Source: Setoptus koraiensis (taxonomy: Eukaryota > Arthropoda). Taken from it: DNA of 64,000 nt. The position numbers and the translations under genes were made by a program. Below, in pieces: positions 35,853 through 45,710 of the stretch. The DNA is taken from assembly GCA_048013815.1 (NCBI GenBank), contig CM106585.1, positions 19,406,001 through 19,470,000 of the forward strand, given 5' to 3'. Position 1 is the stretch's first letter. Every line of letters starts with the position of its first letter. The notes under the pieces were generated by a model, which searched no databases, was not told where the DNA came from, and saw only the letters and a program-made list of their open reading frames with translations.

Positions 35853-36923
35853 CTACGGGACGTGCCCGACGCGTGCTGCAGCCCTCAATTTTGCCGAGCG
35901 ACTCCTCGCATTCGATGCCACCTCCTCCGAACTTGGCAAAAGAACGTGCTTAAACAAGGGCCTCCAATCTTTGCATTTGTCCAAGGCCTCTAGGTCCTCT
36001 TTTTTGTCCAAAATATTTGCTCTGTTTCTACCGTGTTGACTAAGACGCTTTATTGTTGGCTCGTCAATGTCCACGCCGGTGAAGTGTCGCTTCACTATTC
36101 TGTCCTCGAGAGAATGAAATGTTAGACAAACTGCAATACCATTATCTGGAACCAGATAGTCCTTTATCTTTCTCAGGGCGTAATCGAGCTCGTTCAATTC
36201 ATTATTGACAAAGATACGCAAGGCCATGAAGACTTTGGTGGCAGGATGAGACATTCGACCCAAACTATCGTGGGCGATATGTTGTGATGATACTGACAAC
36301 ACTATATTGGCTAGCTCTTTGGTTGTATGTATCTTCTTGAGCATAAATCTAGAATCCACTATTGTACTAGCTATCTTTCGTGAGCGCTTCTCTTCTCCAT
36401 AAACCTTGAATATACGAGCCAATTCCTCAGTGCCTAGAGTGTTGACAATATCGGCCGCAGTCGGCTGCTGACTAGAGTTTGACCTATCCATTCGCATGTC
36501 TAATGGGCCATCATTGCTCAGGGAAAATCCACGAGTCGGATCGTCGTATTGCATCGAAGAGGCACCCAAATCAAACAGTACTCCGTGGGCTCCCTCGCTG
36601 GCTCCGTATAGCGCCAACTGATTGACTGCATTGCTGAATTTGCCCCATATCGGAACCACTTTCTGTTTGATATTCAACCTTTCAGATTTTATCGCAATCT
36701 CTTTTGAAAGCTTTTGAGCGTTTTGATATCCCAGTTCATCCCTATCGACTGCCAATATTGTTATTGATTTATCACTTTCTAATAATTTCCTAGAATGACC
36801 ACCAGCTCCAAAGGTCATGTCTATAAACAGTTTTCCGTGATCTGGTTTTAATATGTCCACTACCTCGTTAGCCATAACTGGCATGTGAGATAGGAGTCGT
36901 CTTCCAATAATTGATACAAACAT
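35853..36923 (-). CDS. METTL15: Mitochondrial rRNA N4-cytosine methyltransferase (RsmH/METTL15 family)
   Basis: Family members methylate N4 of a small-subunit rRNA cytosine; the animal enzyme METTL15 acts on mitochondrial 12S rRNA. A single-exon frame of about 356 residues from the first ATG at 36923. The N-terminus (MFVSIIGRRLLSHMPVM) could be a short mitochondrial leader. Family motifs are HMPVMANEVVDIL, the SAM-binding loop DMTFGAGGHSRKLLE, LFDLGASSMQYDDPTRGFS, DMRMDR, HPATKVFMALRIFVNNEL and CLTFHSLEDRIVKRHF. Length matches RsmH with little extension. It shares a short upstream region with the divergent U1-70K gene. Confidence 0.95.
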   Translation of the reverse strand: MFVSIIGRRLLSHMPVMANEVVDILKPDHGKLFIDMTFGAGGHSRKLLESDKSITILAVDRDELGYQNAQKLSKEIAIKSERLNIKQKVVPIWGKFSNAVNQLALYGASEGAHGVLFDLGASSMQYDDPTRGFSLSNDGPLDMRMDRSNSSQQPTAADIVNTLGTEELARIFKVYGEEKRSRKIASTIVDSRFMLKKIHTTKELANIVLSVSSQHIAHDSLGRMSHPATKVFMALRIFVNNELNELDYALRKIKDYLVPDNGIAVCLTFHSLEDRIVKRHFTGVDIDEPTIKRLSQHGRNRANILDKKEDLEALDKCKDWRPLFKHVLLPSSEEVASNARSRSAKLRAAARVGHVP

Positions 36924-37142
36924 TTTTTTAAATATTAAAATGGTCGAGGATATTTTGTGTGGAAATATAGAAATCAAATGTCACTTCATCATCTAACATA
37001 GAAACAGTTCGCGTGATTTTTTTTTTGAACTTTTAAATTTAGCGCTTCCAATATGAAACCAATGTGTTCATTTTTCGCATCCCGAATTTCTCGCATTCTG
37101 ATCGATCTCACTTCTAATTAGCATTTTAACGCTAGTGTCAGA
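36924..37142. promoter_or_regulatory. Bidirectional promoter region, METTL15 / U1-70K
   Basis: Only 219 bases separate the divergent start codons. The stretch is AT-rich with a T run at 37019-37027. No TATA box at a useful position was seen. Confidence 0.5.
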
Positions 37143-37751
37143 ATGACCCAATTCCTGCCACCCAATTTATTGGCCCTATTTGCGCCAAGAGATCCATTAC
37201 CATTCCTTCCGCCGCCAACCAAGCTAGCCCACGAGAAGAAAAATCGAGGGTTTGGTTGCGTAGCCGACTACAAACATCTGTTCGAGGACCCCAAAGATAC
37301 CCCTGCCCCTAAGAAGACTGAGACCAAACAAGAAAGACTTGAGAGGAAAAAAAGAGAAAAGATTGAATTAGCGACGTACAAAGTAGAGCAAGGTATAGCT
37401 CTATACAATCCTCAACTCATCACGAGTGCCACCTCAAATCCATTCAAAACGCTTTTTGTTGGGCGTTTAAATTACGATACGACGGAATCAAAACTCAGAA
37501 GGGAATTTGAAAAGTATGGACCAGTCAAAACAGTAAAGATCATCAATGATCGCGTCTCAGGCAAACCAAGGGGGTATGCTTTCATAGAGTTTAAGCATGA
37601 GAGGGATATGCGCCTCGCATACAAACAAGCAGATAGTAAGAAGATTGAGGGACGTAGGATACTTGTTGATGTTGAACGAGGTAGGACGGTGACAGGATGG
37701 TTACCTAGGAGATTGGGCGGAGGACTCGGTGGACGAAAAGACGATAAATAA
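37143..37751 (+). CDS. snRNP70K: U1 snRNP 70 kDa protein, short form without RS tail
   Basis: U1-70K binds stem-loop 1 of U1 snRNA and helps define 5' splice sites. The 202-residue single-exon frame starts [21 protein letters not shown], which is nearly invariant in the family. A basic helix ([12 protein letters not shown]) follows, then an RRM with RNP2 (LFVGRL) and RNP1 (RGYAFIEF) and the conserved [18 protein letters not shown]. It ends [20 protein letters not shown] plus LGGRKDDK and a stop. Metazoan proteins continue for some 200 or more residues with Arg-Ser/Arg-Asp repeats; none exist here or downstream before the convergent COG4 gene. Either a trimmed but functional core or a processed gene copy. 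Confidence 0.95.
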   Translation: MTQFLPPNLLALFAPRDPLPFLPPPTKLAHEKKNRGFGCVADYKHLFEDPKDTPAPKKTETKQERLERKKREKIELATYKVEQGIALYNPQLITSATSNPFKTLFVGRLNYDTTESKLRREFEKYGPVKTVKIINDRVSGKPRGYAFIEFKHERDMRLAYKQADSKKIEGRRILVDVERGRTVTGWLPRRLGGGLGGRKDDK

Positions 37752-37785
37752 TAGTCTTCAATAAATGTATAATGAATTGGTTTAT
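37752..37785. promoter_or_regulatory. 34-base convergent spacer with overlapping poly(A) signals
   Basis: AATAAA for U1-70K at 37760-37765. For COG4 the minus-strand AATAAA (37786-37781) overlaps its own TAA stop. The two transcripts must overlap at their 3' ends. Confidence 0.65.
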
Positions 37786-39645
37786 TTACTTTTTAATCTG
37801 CCTCAGCTTTTTTATATGACAATCCACAAATTCTTGGGTTATAGTAACTAGTTCTGAGAAATTTCTTTCCGTAAGAGTTTTCAAACTTGGATCAATGGAG
37901 CTTATCAGTGATGAGACCAACCTAGAGAACTCTTTTTTAGAAGTATGTTCGTCAACAATTTCAGGGTTTTCATCTAACATGGTATCTAAAACTGTTTTGA
38001 GCCTTGGGCCTATCGTTGAGTTGTAGAGTCGATACAATGCCGACGAGATCACTGCCCGGTATCTACGGTTTATCTGGAGAAGCTCATTCAGGGGGGTGGA
38101 AAGCTTTTCTGACTGGTCTTTTTGATGCATTTGTAGAGATGAAACTCGAAGTTTTTTGACTCCTGTTTCTAGCATCGATCTCAACCTATTGATGTAATCT
38201 TCTGCCTTGTCCAGATTATTGATAGCGCAGATGTAATCAGTAGAGGGATATCTATTTTTGAGGCGATCATTGATACTCTCTATGAATGTTGTGTCCAAGA
38301 GTGTCACGCAATGATTGTTTACGGCACAAAATATATCTGAGCTTTTTGTCGATAATGATCTTTGTGTACATTTCTTGATTATGAAAAAGACATCATCAAG
38401 CATACTGGATGTGACACATGATGCTTCCTTGTCGAGTTCATCCATATCTATTGCTTTGCGAGAAGACTCATAAAGATAATATTGTTCAAGACGAACATAG
38501 ATGTCTCCCAACTCTTGAACAAGATGACTTAATTCGCAATTGACATTCATTTGGTTATATAAATCCATCAGGTTTGTTTCGCGTTCATCTTTGTCTTCGA
38601 ATCTAACTTGTATATCTTCTTTTGTTTTATCTATGATAAAGTTCAGATATACTTCTGTTCGTGAGATTATAATGGTGATTTCGTTGAGGACATTATCTAT
38701 CTCTCTTGGATCGAGTGTACTAATAGATTTGACAATGAATTGAAGCTTCGAAGCATCTCTAAATTCCTCGAGAAGTTTTCTTGTTAACTTGTCGCATTCT
38801 TTCTGTAAGGCCTTAACGATCACAAGTAAGTAGCCGGGTCCATAGTATGTCTCGACGAATGGCTGGTGTGAATCTATTAGTTTCGCAACGTTTTCATATA
38901 GAGCGGCTAATTTATCTGCTTGCGATGTATTTTTACAATTTAATATGTCTTTTAATGATGGGGAGCTAGATAACCTATCTGATAGGTACTTGGCATACCT
39001 CTTGAGACCATCGGTATGTTCATTGATTAGCGGGAATATTTTGAAGAATCTTTCGATTCCTTTGCTGTCGTCTTCCATGATAGCCAAAGCGAGTTGGTTC
39101 CCGATTATCTTAAGTAAGTCGTATTTAGCGGATTTTAAATCATCGCAAGCTGACTTCAAATCATCACAATCGGCTGGTTCTACATTTCTCACAGTCTCAC
39201 CTTGCTGATAAACTGTATTGAAAGTTTGTTGTAAATCTTTTTCGTTTATAGAAAGGAATCTTTTAATATGCATAGCTGCTTCCTCATAAAGTTCTTTCTG
39301 CATGGCTTTGAAAACACCATCCCTACATACTTTGATATCAATGATATCTTTGATATTGTTCAGACGCTCGCTGACGGCATTTCTTTCCTCGTCGGACCTT
39401 CTAACGCGCCGACAAACCCCTTCGGCCAATTCAGATGTTGAGTCAACTAATGACCCAAGTTCCAGGACGCTCTCTTGCAACGATGGAATGTTAGGAATAA
39501 ATGCTTTTAATGCGGACATGTTGGCCAAAAGCTTTGTCTGTCCCTTGAAAAGCTCATTCAATTCGGCTGTCAGTTTGATCTCTTTGGAATATAACTTCTC
39601 ATAAATAAGCTCCAGCTCACTTTGTATTGATTGTTGTTCTAACAT
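37786..39645 (-). CDS. COG4: Conserved oligomeric Golgi complex subunit 4, C-terminally short
   Basis: COG4 is part of lobe A of the COG tether for retrograde intra-Golgi vesicles and binds SNARE/SM proteins. A single-exon frame of 619 residues with family landmarks: SELAEGVCRRVRRSDEERN, DIKVCRDGVFKAM, HIKRFLSINE, GIERFFKIFPLINEHTDGLK, HQPFVETYYGPGYLLVIVKAL and LDPREIDNVLNEITIIISRTE. Human COG4 is 785 residues; this one stops at LRQIKK roughly 100 residues before the family end, so the C-terminal hook domain is missing. The stop is followed at once by the convergent U1-70K 3' end, so no downstream exon fits. The ATG is 47 bases after the RPAC2 stop on the same strand. Confidence 0.93.
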   Translation of the reverse strand: MLEQQSIQSELELIYEKLYSKEIKLTAELNELFKGQTKLLANMSALKAFIPNIPSLQESVLELGSLVDSTSELAEGVCRRVRRSDEERNAVSERLNNIKDIIDIKVCRDGVFKAMQKELYEEAAMHIKRFLSINEKDLQQTFNTVYQQGETVRNVEPADCDDLKSACDDLKSAKYDLLKIIGNQLALAIMEDDSKGIERFFKIFPLINEHTDGLKRYAKYLSDRLSSSPSLKDILNCKNTSQADKLAALYENVAKLIDSHQPFVETYYGPGYLLVIVKALQKECDKLTRKLLEEFRDASKLQFIVKSISTLDPREIDNVLNEITIIISRTEVYLNFIIDKTKEDIQVRFEDKDERETNLMDLYNQMNVNCELSHLVQELGDIYVRLEQYYLYESSRKAIDMDELDKEASCVTSSMLDDVFFIIKKCTQRSLSTKSSDIFCAVNNHCVTLLDTTFIESINDRLKNRYPSTDYICAINNLDKAEDYINRLRSMLETGVKKLRVSSLQMHQKDQSEKLSTPLNELLQINRRYRAVISSALYRLYNSTIGPRLKTVLDTMLDENPEIVDEHTSKKEFSRLVSSLISSIDPSLKTLTERNFSELVTITQEFVDCHIKKLRQIKK

Positions 39646-39692
39646 TGTGTTTATTGATATGATTGTGATGATGGATTATAACTCTGTTGAAC
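39646..39692 (-). promoter_or_regulatory. 47-base RPAC2-COG4 junction with AATAAA
   Basis: Between the RPAC2 stop and COG4 ATG, both on the minus strand, AATAAA occupies 39655-39650, four bases before the COG4 ATG. This can be the RPAC2 poly(A) signal, but cleavage would then fall inside COG4 coding sequence, so the transcripts must overlap or be dicistronic. Confidence 0.55.
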
Positions 39693-40016
39693 TCAGCACG
39701 TTTGTGTGTAATCTTCGTAGGCTTTTTGAATCGTTTGCCTCACGTGACTGTTTAGTTCGATAAGATTCTTTAGACCCTTCTCCAGAGCGTCTATTGGTGT
39801 ACCTTTGTACATTTGGATTTGGAAATGAATCTTGCGCTCATTGGGATGAGGTGAGGCATATCCGCAGAACTTAACATCGGGATTTTTCAATATCATGTGA
39901 CGCAACGAATTACCTAATGTGTGATCTTCATCCAACAATTCGAATGTTGCACAGCGAGCGCTATCATCAATACTGAGAACACCAAGACGATTATCTGGAG
40001 TTGCCTGTTGAGTCAT
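39693..40016 (-). CDS. POLR1D: RNA polymerase I and III subunit RPAC2
   Basis: RPAC2 (yeast Rpc19) pairs with RPAC1 in the assembly platform of RNA polymerases I and III. From the first ATG at 40016 (MTQQATPDNRLGVL) there are 107 residues in one exon. Hallmarks are ATFELLDEDHTLGNSLRHMI, KNPDVKFCGYASPHPNERKI and a C-terminal helix (ALEKGLKNLIELNSHVRQTI). The family motif EDHTLGNSLR and the CGY-x(3)-HP stretch separate it from RPB11. Length is close to the core of human POLR1D. Confidence 0.95.
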   Translation of the reverse strand: MTQQATPDNRLGVLSIDDSARCATFELLDEDHTLGNSLRHMILKNPDVKFCGYASPHPNERKIHFQIQMYKGTPIDALEKGLKNLIELNSHVRQTIQKAYEDYTQTC

Positions 40017-40857
40017 AATTACTGGGAGTCTTTCATAAAGAGGGCTGGCGATATGAACCACATCCGATATATTTCTTCTTTATGTAATTGAGACCTTGAT
40101 TGATTGAGGTGAGCAATGGTCGTTTGCGGAAAAGACCGCAGTTCGCATGTTCTCCAGGCGCCAGTTTTGAAAAGAAAAAAAATCTCCGAGATTCCCAGGG
40201 CGGGAAATCGGGCCGGAGATAGAATGCATTTTGGAATGGTTGGCAATTCTTGCCTATCGGACCAATCCCCCCGACGTGTTGCTCAAGAGGAGCTATTTGC
40301 TGGCACGGGCTCAGCATGGCCCGGTTTGAAAGTTACGGAATGAAAAAGTTTGGGGCCGTTCTTTGCAAGAGGGGGGAGGGGGCCGGATTATGCGGTACGG
40401 GAATGACAATATTTGCGCCAGAGCGCATTGAAGTAAAATGGCGCAGAATGCATGGAAAATGCACGAGAATTGCGATGCCTAGAGAACACACCCCCATGCT
40501 GCCCACTGTCCATCCGCTAACCATGCCGCCCTTAGGCTGCCCGAAAGAATGATTGCCCGTTGCGCCCCGCCCATCGCTGCGCATGTGCCTGCCCAATGAG
40601 CGAGCTCTCTGCCCCCAGCACTAACAATCAATGATAATCGGAAAAATCCTTTGTATGTGGAAACGTTCGCTCACACAAGATTAGAGAACACAACTTCTGT
40701 CACTATAGTGTTACACGGTCCATTAGGTGAAACCATCCTGCATTTTAGAACATCCACCAACGGGAGAGGTTCGTTCGCTATTGTAAATCATAGATATATC
40801 TTTATTTATACATTTATATACATATTTATACATGAACACACATTAAAAACAATCAAC
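40017..40857. promoter_or_regulatory. Divergent intergenic region, RPAC2 / INTS2
   Basis: About 840 bases between divergent starts. It is GC-rich in the middle (40130-40620) with no coding evidence, then AT-rich with repeated TTTATA-like words just before the INTS2 ATG. It probably holds both promoters. Confidence 0.5.
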
Positions 40858-43800
40858 ATGTCGAATCATCTGATGCCACCTATTAAAGCGGCCGTCTTCA
40901 AAGCTGTCCTAAACATTGATATAGATCATCTGTTAACGCTAGATCCAAAAGATTTATTTCCCGTTCTACCCTATCTGGTGCGTTTGGCTTTACACTCATC
41001 AACGAAACAGTCATACCTAGACGAAGGCTTTCTGGCCAGACGCAAGAAATTAATGAAGCTACTGCATCCAATTGATCGCGCTAATGCCATTGTACCGCTG
41101 TTGAAATTGGACTTTCAAAAATTAGACGCAGAGGCCCGCCTGGAACAACAAACACGTCACAATTATAAACATTTGGTTCAACAAAATATCACTCCTAAAT
41201 TGTCTCATATGAAATCTATTCTTCTACCGAAAAACATTAATCCAAGCGACAGTAATGCATTGACAATGGAGTTCGAGCGCTGTGAAGGACTCGGGCAAAT
41301 CTCTGTTATATTAGTAGAATACATGAACATTTGTGATCATTGGAGACACATCAAAGAAACTCCCGCCTCCAACAATACACCTATCGTAAATAGAGCACAT
41401 GGGCCCCAACAAGCACAACAACAGCAACAGCAACAACAACAACAACAAGAGTCAAAGTTTAAATCGGAATTATTTGATAATCCCATTTATTTTAACGATG
41501 TTGCTCTCTGCTTGAGCATACTTCTGGCTGAGCTTCCGCCGACGACACTTAACATATTAGACATGTCCGAGATGTTGTTGTATGTCAAAAATGGACCTCA
41601 TTTCATAACGCGCCTTGTAGCCAACATGCCCGACATGTTTCATGAGGTCTGTAGTTCCTTGATTAACAACGGTGATAAACAGGATGAGGATATAGTCTTG
41701 AGTGACGTGAAGGATTTAAGGACTACTGCTTTAAGACTGTTGTGTGAAATGAATCCCTCCCAAGCTTTGGCCGTTAGGTCGGAAGCAATACAAGCCTGTA
41801 GGCTCCCATCACTAACTGTCATTATTACTTTAGACGGTTTCATCAAGGCTATTTCAAAGTACAAAGGTTGTAGCACACCTCAAAATAAACCCGCCCAATC
41901 CAATTTGAAAACACAACTAGATGATTATTATGATGGTGTGATAGCCTTTGTGAGTGGAACCCTCTTGGGTGCGGATGACAAGACTCGTTCTTGGTTCTCT
42001 CAATATATGAAATTGGGTCAGAAGCGTATTGACCAAGGTCATCCAAGTATTTTATCCTCATTGAGATCTCAAGTTTTGTGGTACATGCAAGATGTGCTAT
42101 TGCCTTTCATGAGTAAACTAGAACCAGGAAATTCTGATAAAGCCATCAAGTCGTCCATAATAAACTCTCAAATCATCAGAGCTTGCGCGACATTGAGGAT
42201 GTACTGTGCTCTAAGATGTATCGGGATGTTAAAATTGAACGATCAAGAATCATCTACACTTGTGAGATTAATCACTTGCCGGACTAAGGTCAGTCCTACC
42301 AGTGTACATTTTGCCACAATCGGTTTCTGTACTATTTTGGCATCTTCATCTATACTGACCAATCAAGACGCAGAGAAAAGAGTCACGGATTGGCTCAAAT
42401 GGTTAATAACTAAATACCATAAATCTTCTTTAGCCGAACTAGTCCTGCTTGTGGCCATACACTTTCATAATAACCAGATAGGACAAATAGCTGACTTGAT
42501 TTGTGCAACTCTCGGTACGAATATCCAAATCAAAACTTCTATCGCAAAGTGCAAGTCTTCATTCGTTCAGGACGTCTTCACTGATCAGATGGTCACGGAG
42601 CATTCAGTCAAAGTTCCTGTGACTAAAAATCTGAATAACAACATTCCCGGGTTCTTACCTGTCCACTGTATACATCAGCTATTGGAGAGTCGAGCGTTCA
42701 GCAAACATCAAGTCCCAATTAAGGACTGGATCTTTAAACAAATCTGTCAATCGACTGCTCCAGTTCACTCAATATTCCCACAGTTGATAGGAGCATTCGT
42801 GAATTCCATAATATCTTCATATCCTTGCACTAATGAACCAATATCCTGGCAAGAGATGGAACCTATTTTCAGAATAAAAGTTTACTCTTCTGAGGATGAG
42901 AACAAAGATATTAGCTGTGTTCTGACATCTCAGATACTATTGTTATATTACCTACTTTTATACGAGGATGTTCGTTTAAAAAAGAACTTAGAAAACCTTC
43001 AAATGGGGCGAAATAATATACTGAAATATAAACAAGAATTTATGGCGGAAATACCTATCTTTTATTTAATGCAACAAGTTCACGACAACCAACAAAAATA
43101 TGGATCCATCTTGGCTCATCTATTGAAACTAGTTACAACTCACTTTCCTCAATTATGCCTCGTCCAACATTGGTTGACATCCGACACCATAACTACCCCA
43201 GTCCAGCTGAATTATTCTCGTAAGGAATCTCTAAATTCTGATGAACTAATAACAAAATTACAGGATGCTTTTCAAAGTTTGTCCGCCGATCAAACAAAGT
43301 TAATCAAGATTATAAATCAACTTTTAGCCTTGCCAGTGGAAAAACTGTGGCCTCTATCATCGGTATTTGTCTCAAATATGCCCAAGCTGTTGTTGGACGA
43401 TTTTCATATTAACAACTCTACACTGAAGGTCTCCAGCGCAATGTGGTGGAAGCTCAATCTTATTTTCCCTAGAAAACTATGGCTCACGACTGTTAATGCC
43501 CTACAGCTTAAGACTAAGAGCATAGGTTGTAAGGAGTACCATTGGAACGATATTATCAATGATCCACTATGTGTGTTACGATGCAACCCAAAAGTCTTCA
43601 GAACGGGGCCCATACTAGAGATTGTACTTCACATGTTGAGTGCTTTTTTAGCTGCCTCTCGAAGGCATCTTTATGATCACCTACGTGAACAGCCCAGCGA
43701 ACAAAATGATGAACAAAGAAACCGAGAGGAACTTCGTGTTGCTCTGGTGGCTGCTCAAGAGAGTGCCGCATTGCAAATTCTTCTCGAATGTTGTCTACCG

Positions 43801-44580
43801 CAATCTGAACAGGAGGAAACTATATTTGATGAATTATTTGCTAACACTCAAAAATCGGAAATGTCCTCGACCCAATGTGACAATGGGAAGAGCTCTAACA
43901 ATTCTGTTGCACATGGGTGCTACAAAGATAGCGTCATAATTATCTGCAATCATTTACATCAAGTGTTCATATCAGACACCAATCTTGCTAGACTGGTGCA
44001 TTTCCAAACTTATTCTGGTGATCTATTGTCGATCACTACAACCCATATACCTTCCATGCACATTTGTTTAGATTTTGTGCCTGACATGATGGCCCAGCCT
44101 GACCTCAAGAAGCAGGTATTTGTTATTGAATTAGTTTCACATCTATGCGATAAATACGCCATAACAAAATCATTGAACGCTGCCAAGCTATGCTTCAATG
44201 TCTCAATTACATTATTACAATTGCTACCTAGCAGAAGGCGGGCAATATATTTTATACCCGTGCTTCCGGCATTGATTAGAATGAGCAGAATTTTTCCCAT
44301 TCTGAAAGAAGACCTCTCTATTATATTGACACAGCTAAATCACATAACCATGGCCCATTTAGCCTCCACTTCATCCAGGTTGAGTTTGAAATCATCAACA
44401 ACCCCTTTTGAGGGCCTGAAAGACATGTCCTGGCGCGACACTAAAAAGCTCATGAGCACTATGGGACTACAAGAGGCTCTTTATTTAACGATACAATATT
44501 GTAATATTGAGCTGAACAGGATCAACTCATCAAAACAAGAGGAAACAGAACCCCAATGTTATGCCATGGCCACAACATAA
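40858..44580 (+). CDS. INTS2: Integrator complex subunit 2
   Basis: INTS2 is a scaffold subunit of Integrator, the nuclear complex that cleaves nascent snRNAs and other RNA polymerase II transcripts. The single-exon frame runs 1,240 residues from MSNHLMPPIKAAVF; I chose this ATG (CAACATG) because the upstream in-frame extension lacks family character. Human INTS2 has 1,204 residues. Landmarks include LAELPPTTLNILDMSEMLLY, NGPHFITRLVANMPDMFHEV, LCEMNPSQALAVR, FVSGTLLGADDKTRSWF, LRMYCALRCIGMLKL, VPVTKNLNNNIPGFLPVHCI and KDWIFKQICQS. A short Gln run (about residues 184-200) interrupts the N-terminal third. The 3' flank is duplicated about 5.4 kb away, beyond the neuroglian block. Confidence 0.96.
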   Translation: MSNHLMPPIKAAVFKAVLNIDIDHLLTLDPKDLFPVLPYLVRLALHSSTKQSYLDEGFLARRKKLMKLLHPIDRANAIVPLLKLDFQKLDAEARLEQQTRHNYKHLVQQNITPKLSHMKSILLPKNINPSDSNALTMEFERCEGLGQISVILVEYMNICDHWRHIKETPASNNTPIVNRAHGPQQAQQQQQQQQQQQESKFKSELFDNPIYFNDVALCLSILLAELPPTTLNILDMSEMLLYVKNGPHFITRLVANMPDMFHEVCSSLINNGDKQDEDIVLSDVKDLRTTALRLLCEMNPSQALAVRSEAIQACRLPSLTVIITLDGFIKAISKYKGCSTPQNKPAQSNLKTQLDDYYDGVIAFVSGTLLGADDKTRSWFSQYMKLGQKRIDQGHPSILSSLRSQVLWYMQDVLLPFMSKLEPGNSDKAIKSSIINSQIIRACATLRMYCALRCIGMLKLNDQESSTLVRLITCRTKVSPTSVHFATIGFCTILASSSILTNQDAEKRVTDWLKWLITKYHKSSLAELVLLVAIHFHNNQIGQIADLICATLGTNIQIKTSIAKCKSSFVQDVFTDQMVTEHSVKVPVTKNLNNNIPGFLPVHCIHQLLESRAFSKHQVPIKDWIFKQICQSTAPVHSIFPQLIGAFVNSIISSYPCTNEPISWQEMEPIFRIKVYSSEDENKDISCVLTSQILLLYYLLLYEDVRLKKNLENLQMGRNNILKYKQEFMAEIPIFYLMQQVHDNQQKYGSILAHLLKLVTTHFPQLCLVQHWLTSDTITTPVQLNYSRKESLNSDELITKLQDAFQSLSADQTKLIKIINQLLALPVEKLWPLSSVFVSNMPKLLLDDFHINNSTLKVSSAMWWKLNLIFPRKLWLTTVNALQLKTKSIGCKEYHWNDIINDPLCVLRCNPKVFRTGPILEIVLHMLSAFLAASRRHLYDHLREQPSEQNDEQRNREELRVALVAAQESAALQILLECCLPQSEQEETIFDELFANTQKSEMSSTQCDNGKSSNNSVAHGCYKDSVIIICNHLHQVFISDTNLARLVHFQTYSGDLLSITTTHIPSMHICLDFVPDMMAQPDLKKQVFVIELVSHLCDKYAITKSLNAAKLCFNVSITLLQLLPSRRRAIYFIPVLPALIRMSRIFPILKEDLSIILTQLNHITMAHLASTSSRLSLKSSTTPFEGLKDMSWRDTKKLMSTMGLQEALYLTIQYCNIELNRINSSKQEETEPQCYAMATT

Positions 44581-44644
44581 GTTGTCAACAAAGTGAAAGT
44601 GATAAGAAAGGAAAAAAAATAAGAAAAAATGTTTGGCTCAAAAT

Positions 44645-44765
44645 GAAGAAAACCCTTCTTCAATATAGAAAAACTTATTAGAACCTTATTATATTATTGT
44701 TGTTATACATGTCAGATTAGATAAGATGGTGTGTGCAATGGTTTTTACATGAAATGAAATGAAGT
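44645..44765 (+). repeat. INTS2 3' flank, copy 1 of a direct duplication
   Basis: This stretch (from GAAGAAAACCCTTCTTCAAT to ACATGAAATGAAAT) reappears in the same orientation at 50078-50258 with a few insertions. The pair brackets the rearranged neuroglian block. Confidence 0.85.
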
Positions 44766-44929
44766 GAATTGTTAGCTTGGCGTGTTCTTGAGTGTGCAGT
44801 TGTATCGGTTTTATTCTGTGAGTTCTGTTATTCTGTTCTGTTGCTTCTATTTTGTCTGTTCGGTTATTCTCTTATAATAAGTTTACTGTTCACTTTTCAA
44901 CTATCTATCTATGAACATCTCGCAAACCA

Positions 44930-45211
44930 TCATGAATTTAAGTATACATACGCATCTGAAGCTGGTTCGGGAGTGCCTTCAGGCGTGGTAACAGTAACGA
45001 CATTGGATGCAGGCCCAAAATATTCCTCATTCAATGCCATTATATGGACGGAGTTATTTGCATAGGGTCTCAGTATCTCAACTTCGGCTATGGTTGTATT
45101 ACCGACCGTTACTTGTTGCATATGAGTTGCAGGGTCATTGTCTGAAGGAATCCAGGCTTGAATCTTGTATCCTTTAAATTTGCCTGGATGGATCTCAAGC
45201 AAATTGTGCTG
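44930..45211 (-). pseudogene. Nrg: Neuroglian fibronectin III exon fragment, broken
   Basis: Reads KFKGYKIQAWIPSDNDPATH, TTIAEVEILRPYANNSVHIM and EEYFGPASNVVTVTTPEGTP, an L1/neuroglian-type fibronectin III domain. Compared with the copy at 49010-49283 its 5' part has lost the segment encoding PISPETIRG and shows TGA where that copy has TGG (Trp). It lies downstream of the neuroglian last exon, so it cannot belong to that transcript. Confidence 0.85.
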
Positions 45212-45290
45212 ATTTTGGTGAGAGGAGATTGAGTTGGGTAGTTTTGACCAGAGTAGCTGCTATCTGTGTTCATTAATCCGATTATCAGCT

Positions 45291-45404
45291 CGATGTATCA
45301 TCTCCATGGTTCGTGTTAGTTTTGGCCAATTGCAAGTGCGGACTGAATGTGATAATTGTTTGCAATTGGCAAAAACTAACACGCACCATGAAGATGATAC
45401 ATCG
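45291..45404. repeat. Long hairpin, 45-bp stem and 24-base loop (copy 1)
   Basis: Arm 45291-45335 begins CGATGTATCATCTCCATGG and pairs with 45360-45404 with three mismatched positions. Weaker pairing extends roughly 20-30 bases further out. A second copy lies at 48788-48901. Confidence 0.9.
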
Positions 45405-45621
45405 AGAGGACAATCGAATAACCAAACACAAATCATTGTTTCGATTCGAAACTCTTATAGTTATAGCGCTTTCTATAAAACGGACAAACAGTTATTTGTT
45501 GATCTTATCGGGTGATGTTGAGATGTCCAAGATATGATCAACATAAAATTGAAAACTATATAATGTCAGCACAAGCACGAAATGTTAATCATTTCTTACA
45601 AATCGTCGTCAATTGACATCC

Positions 45622-45648
45622 TCACACACACACACACACACACACACC
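45622..45648. repeat. (CA)n microsatellite
   Basis: About 13 CA units just upstream of the peptide gene; the right-arm copy has only about four. Confidence 0.9.
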
Positions 45649-45710
45649 CTCCGATCAAAATCAACCAAAGTTAAATCACAGTTTAGGTCAGCACAGCCAA
45701 CATCTTCATA

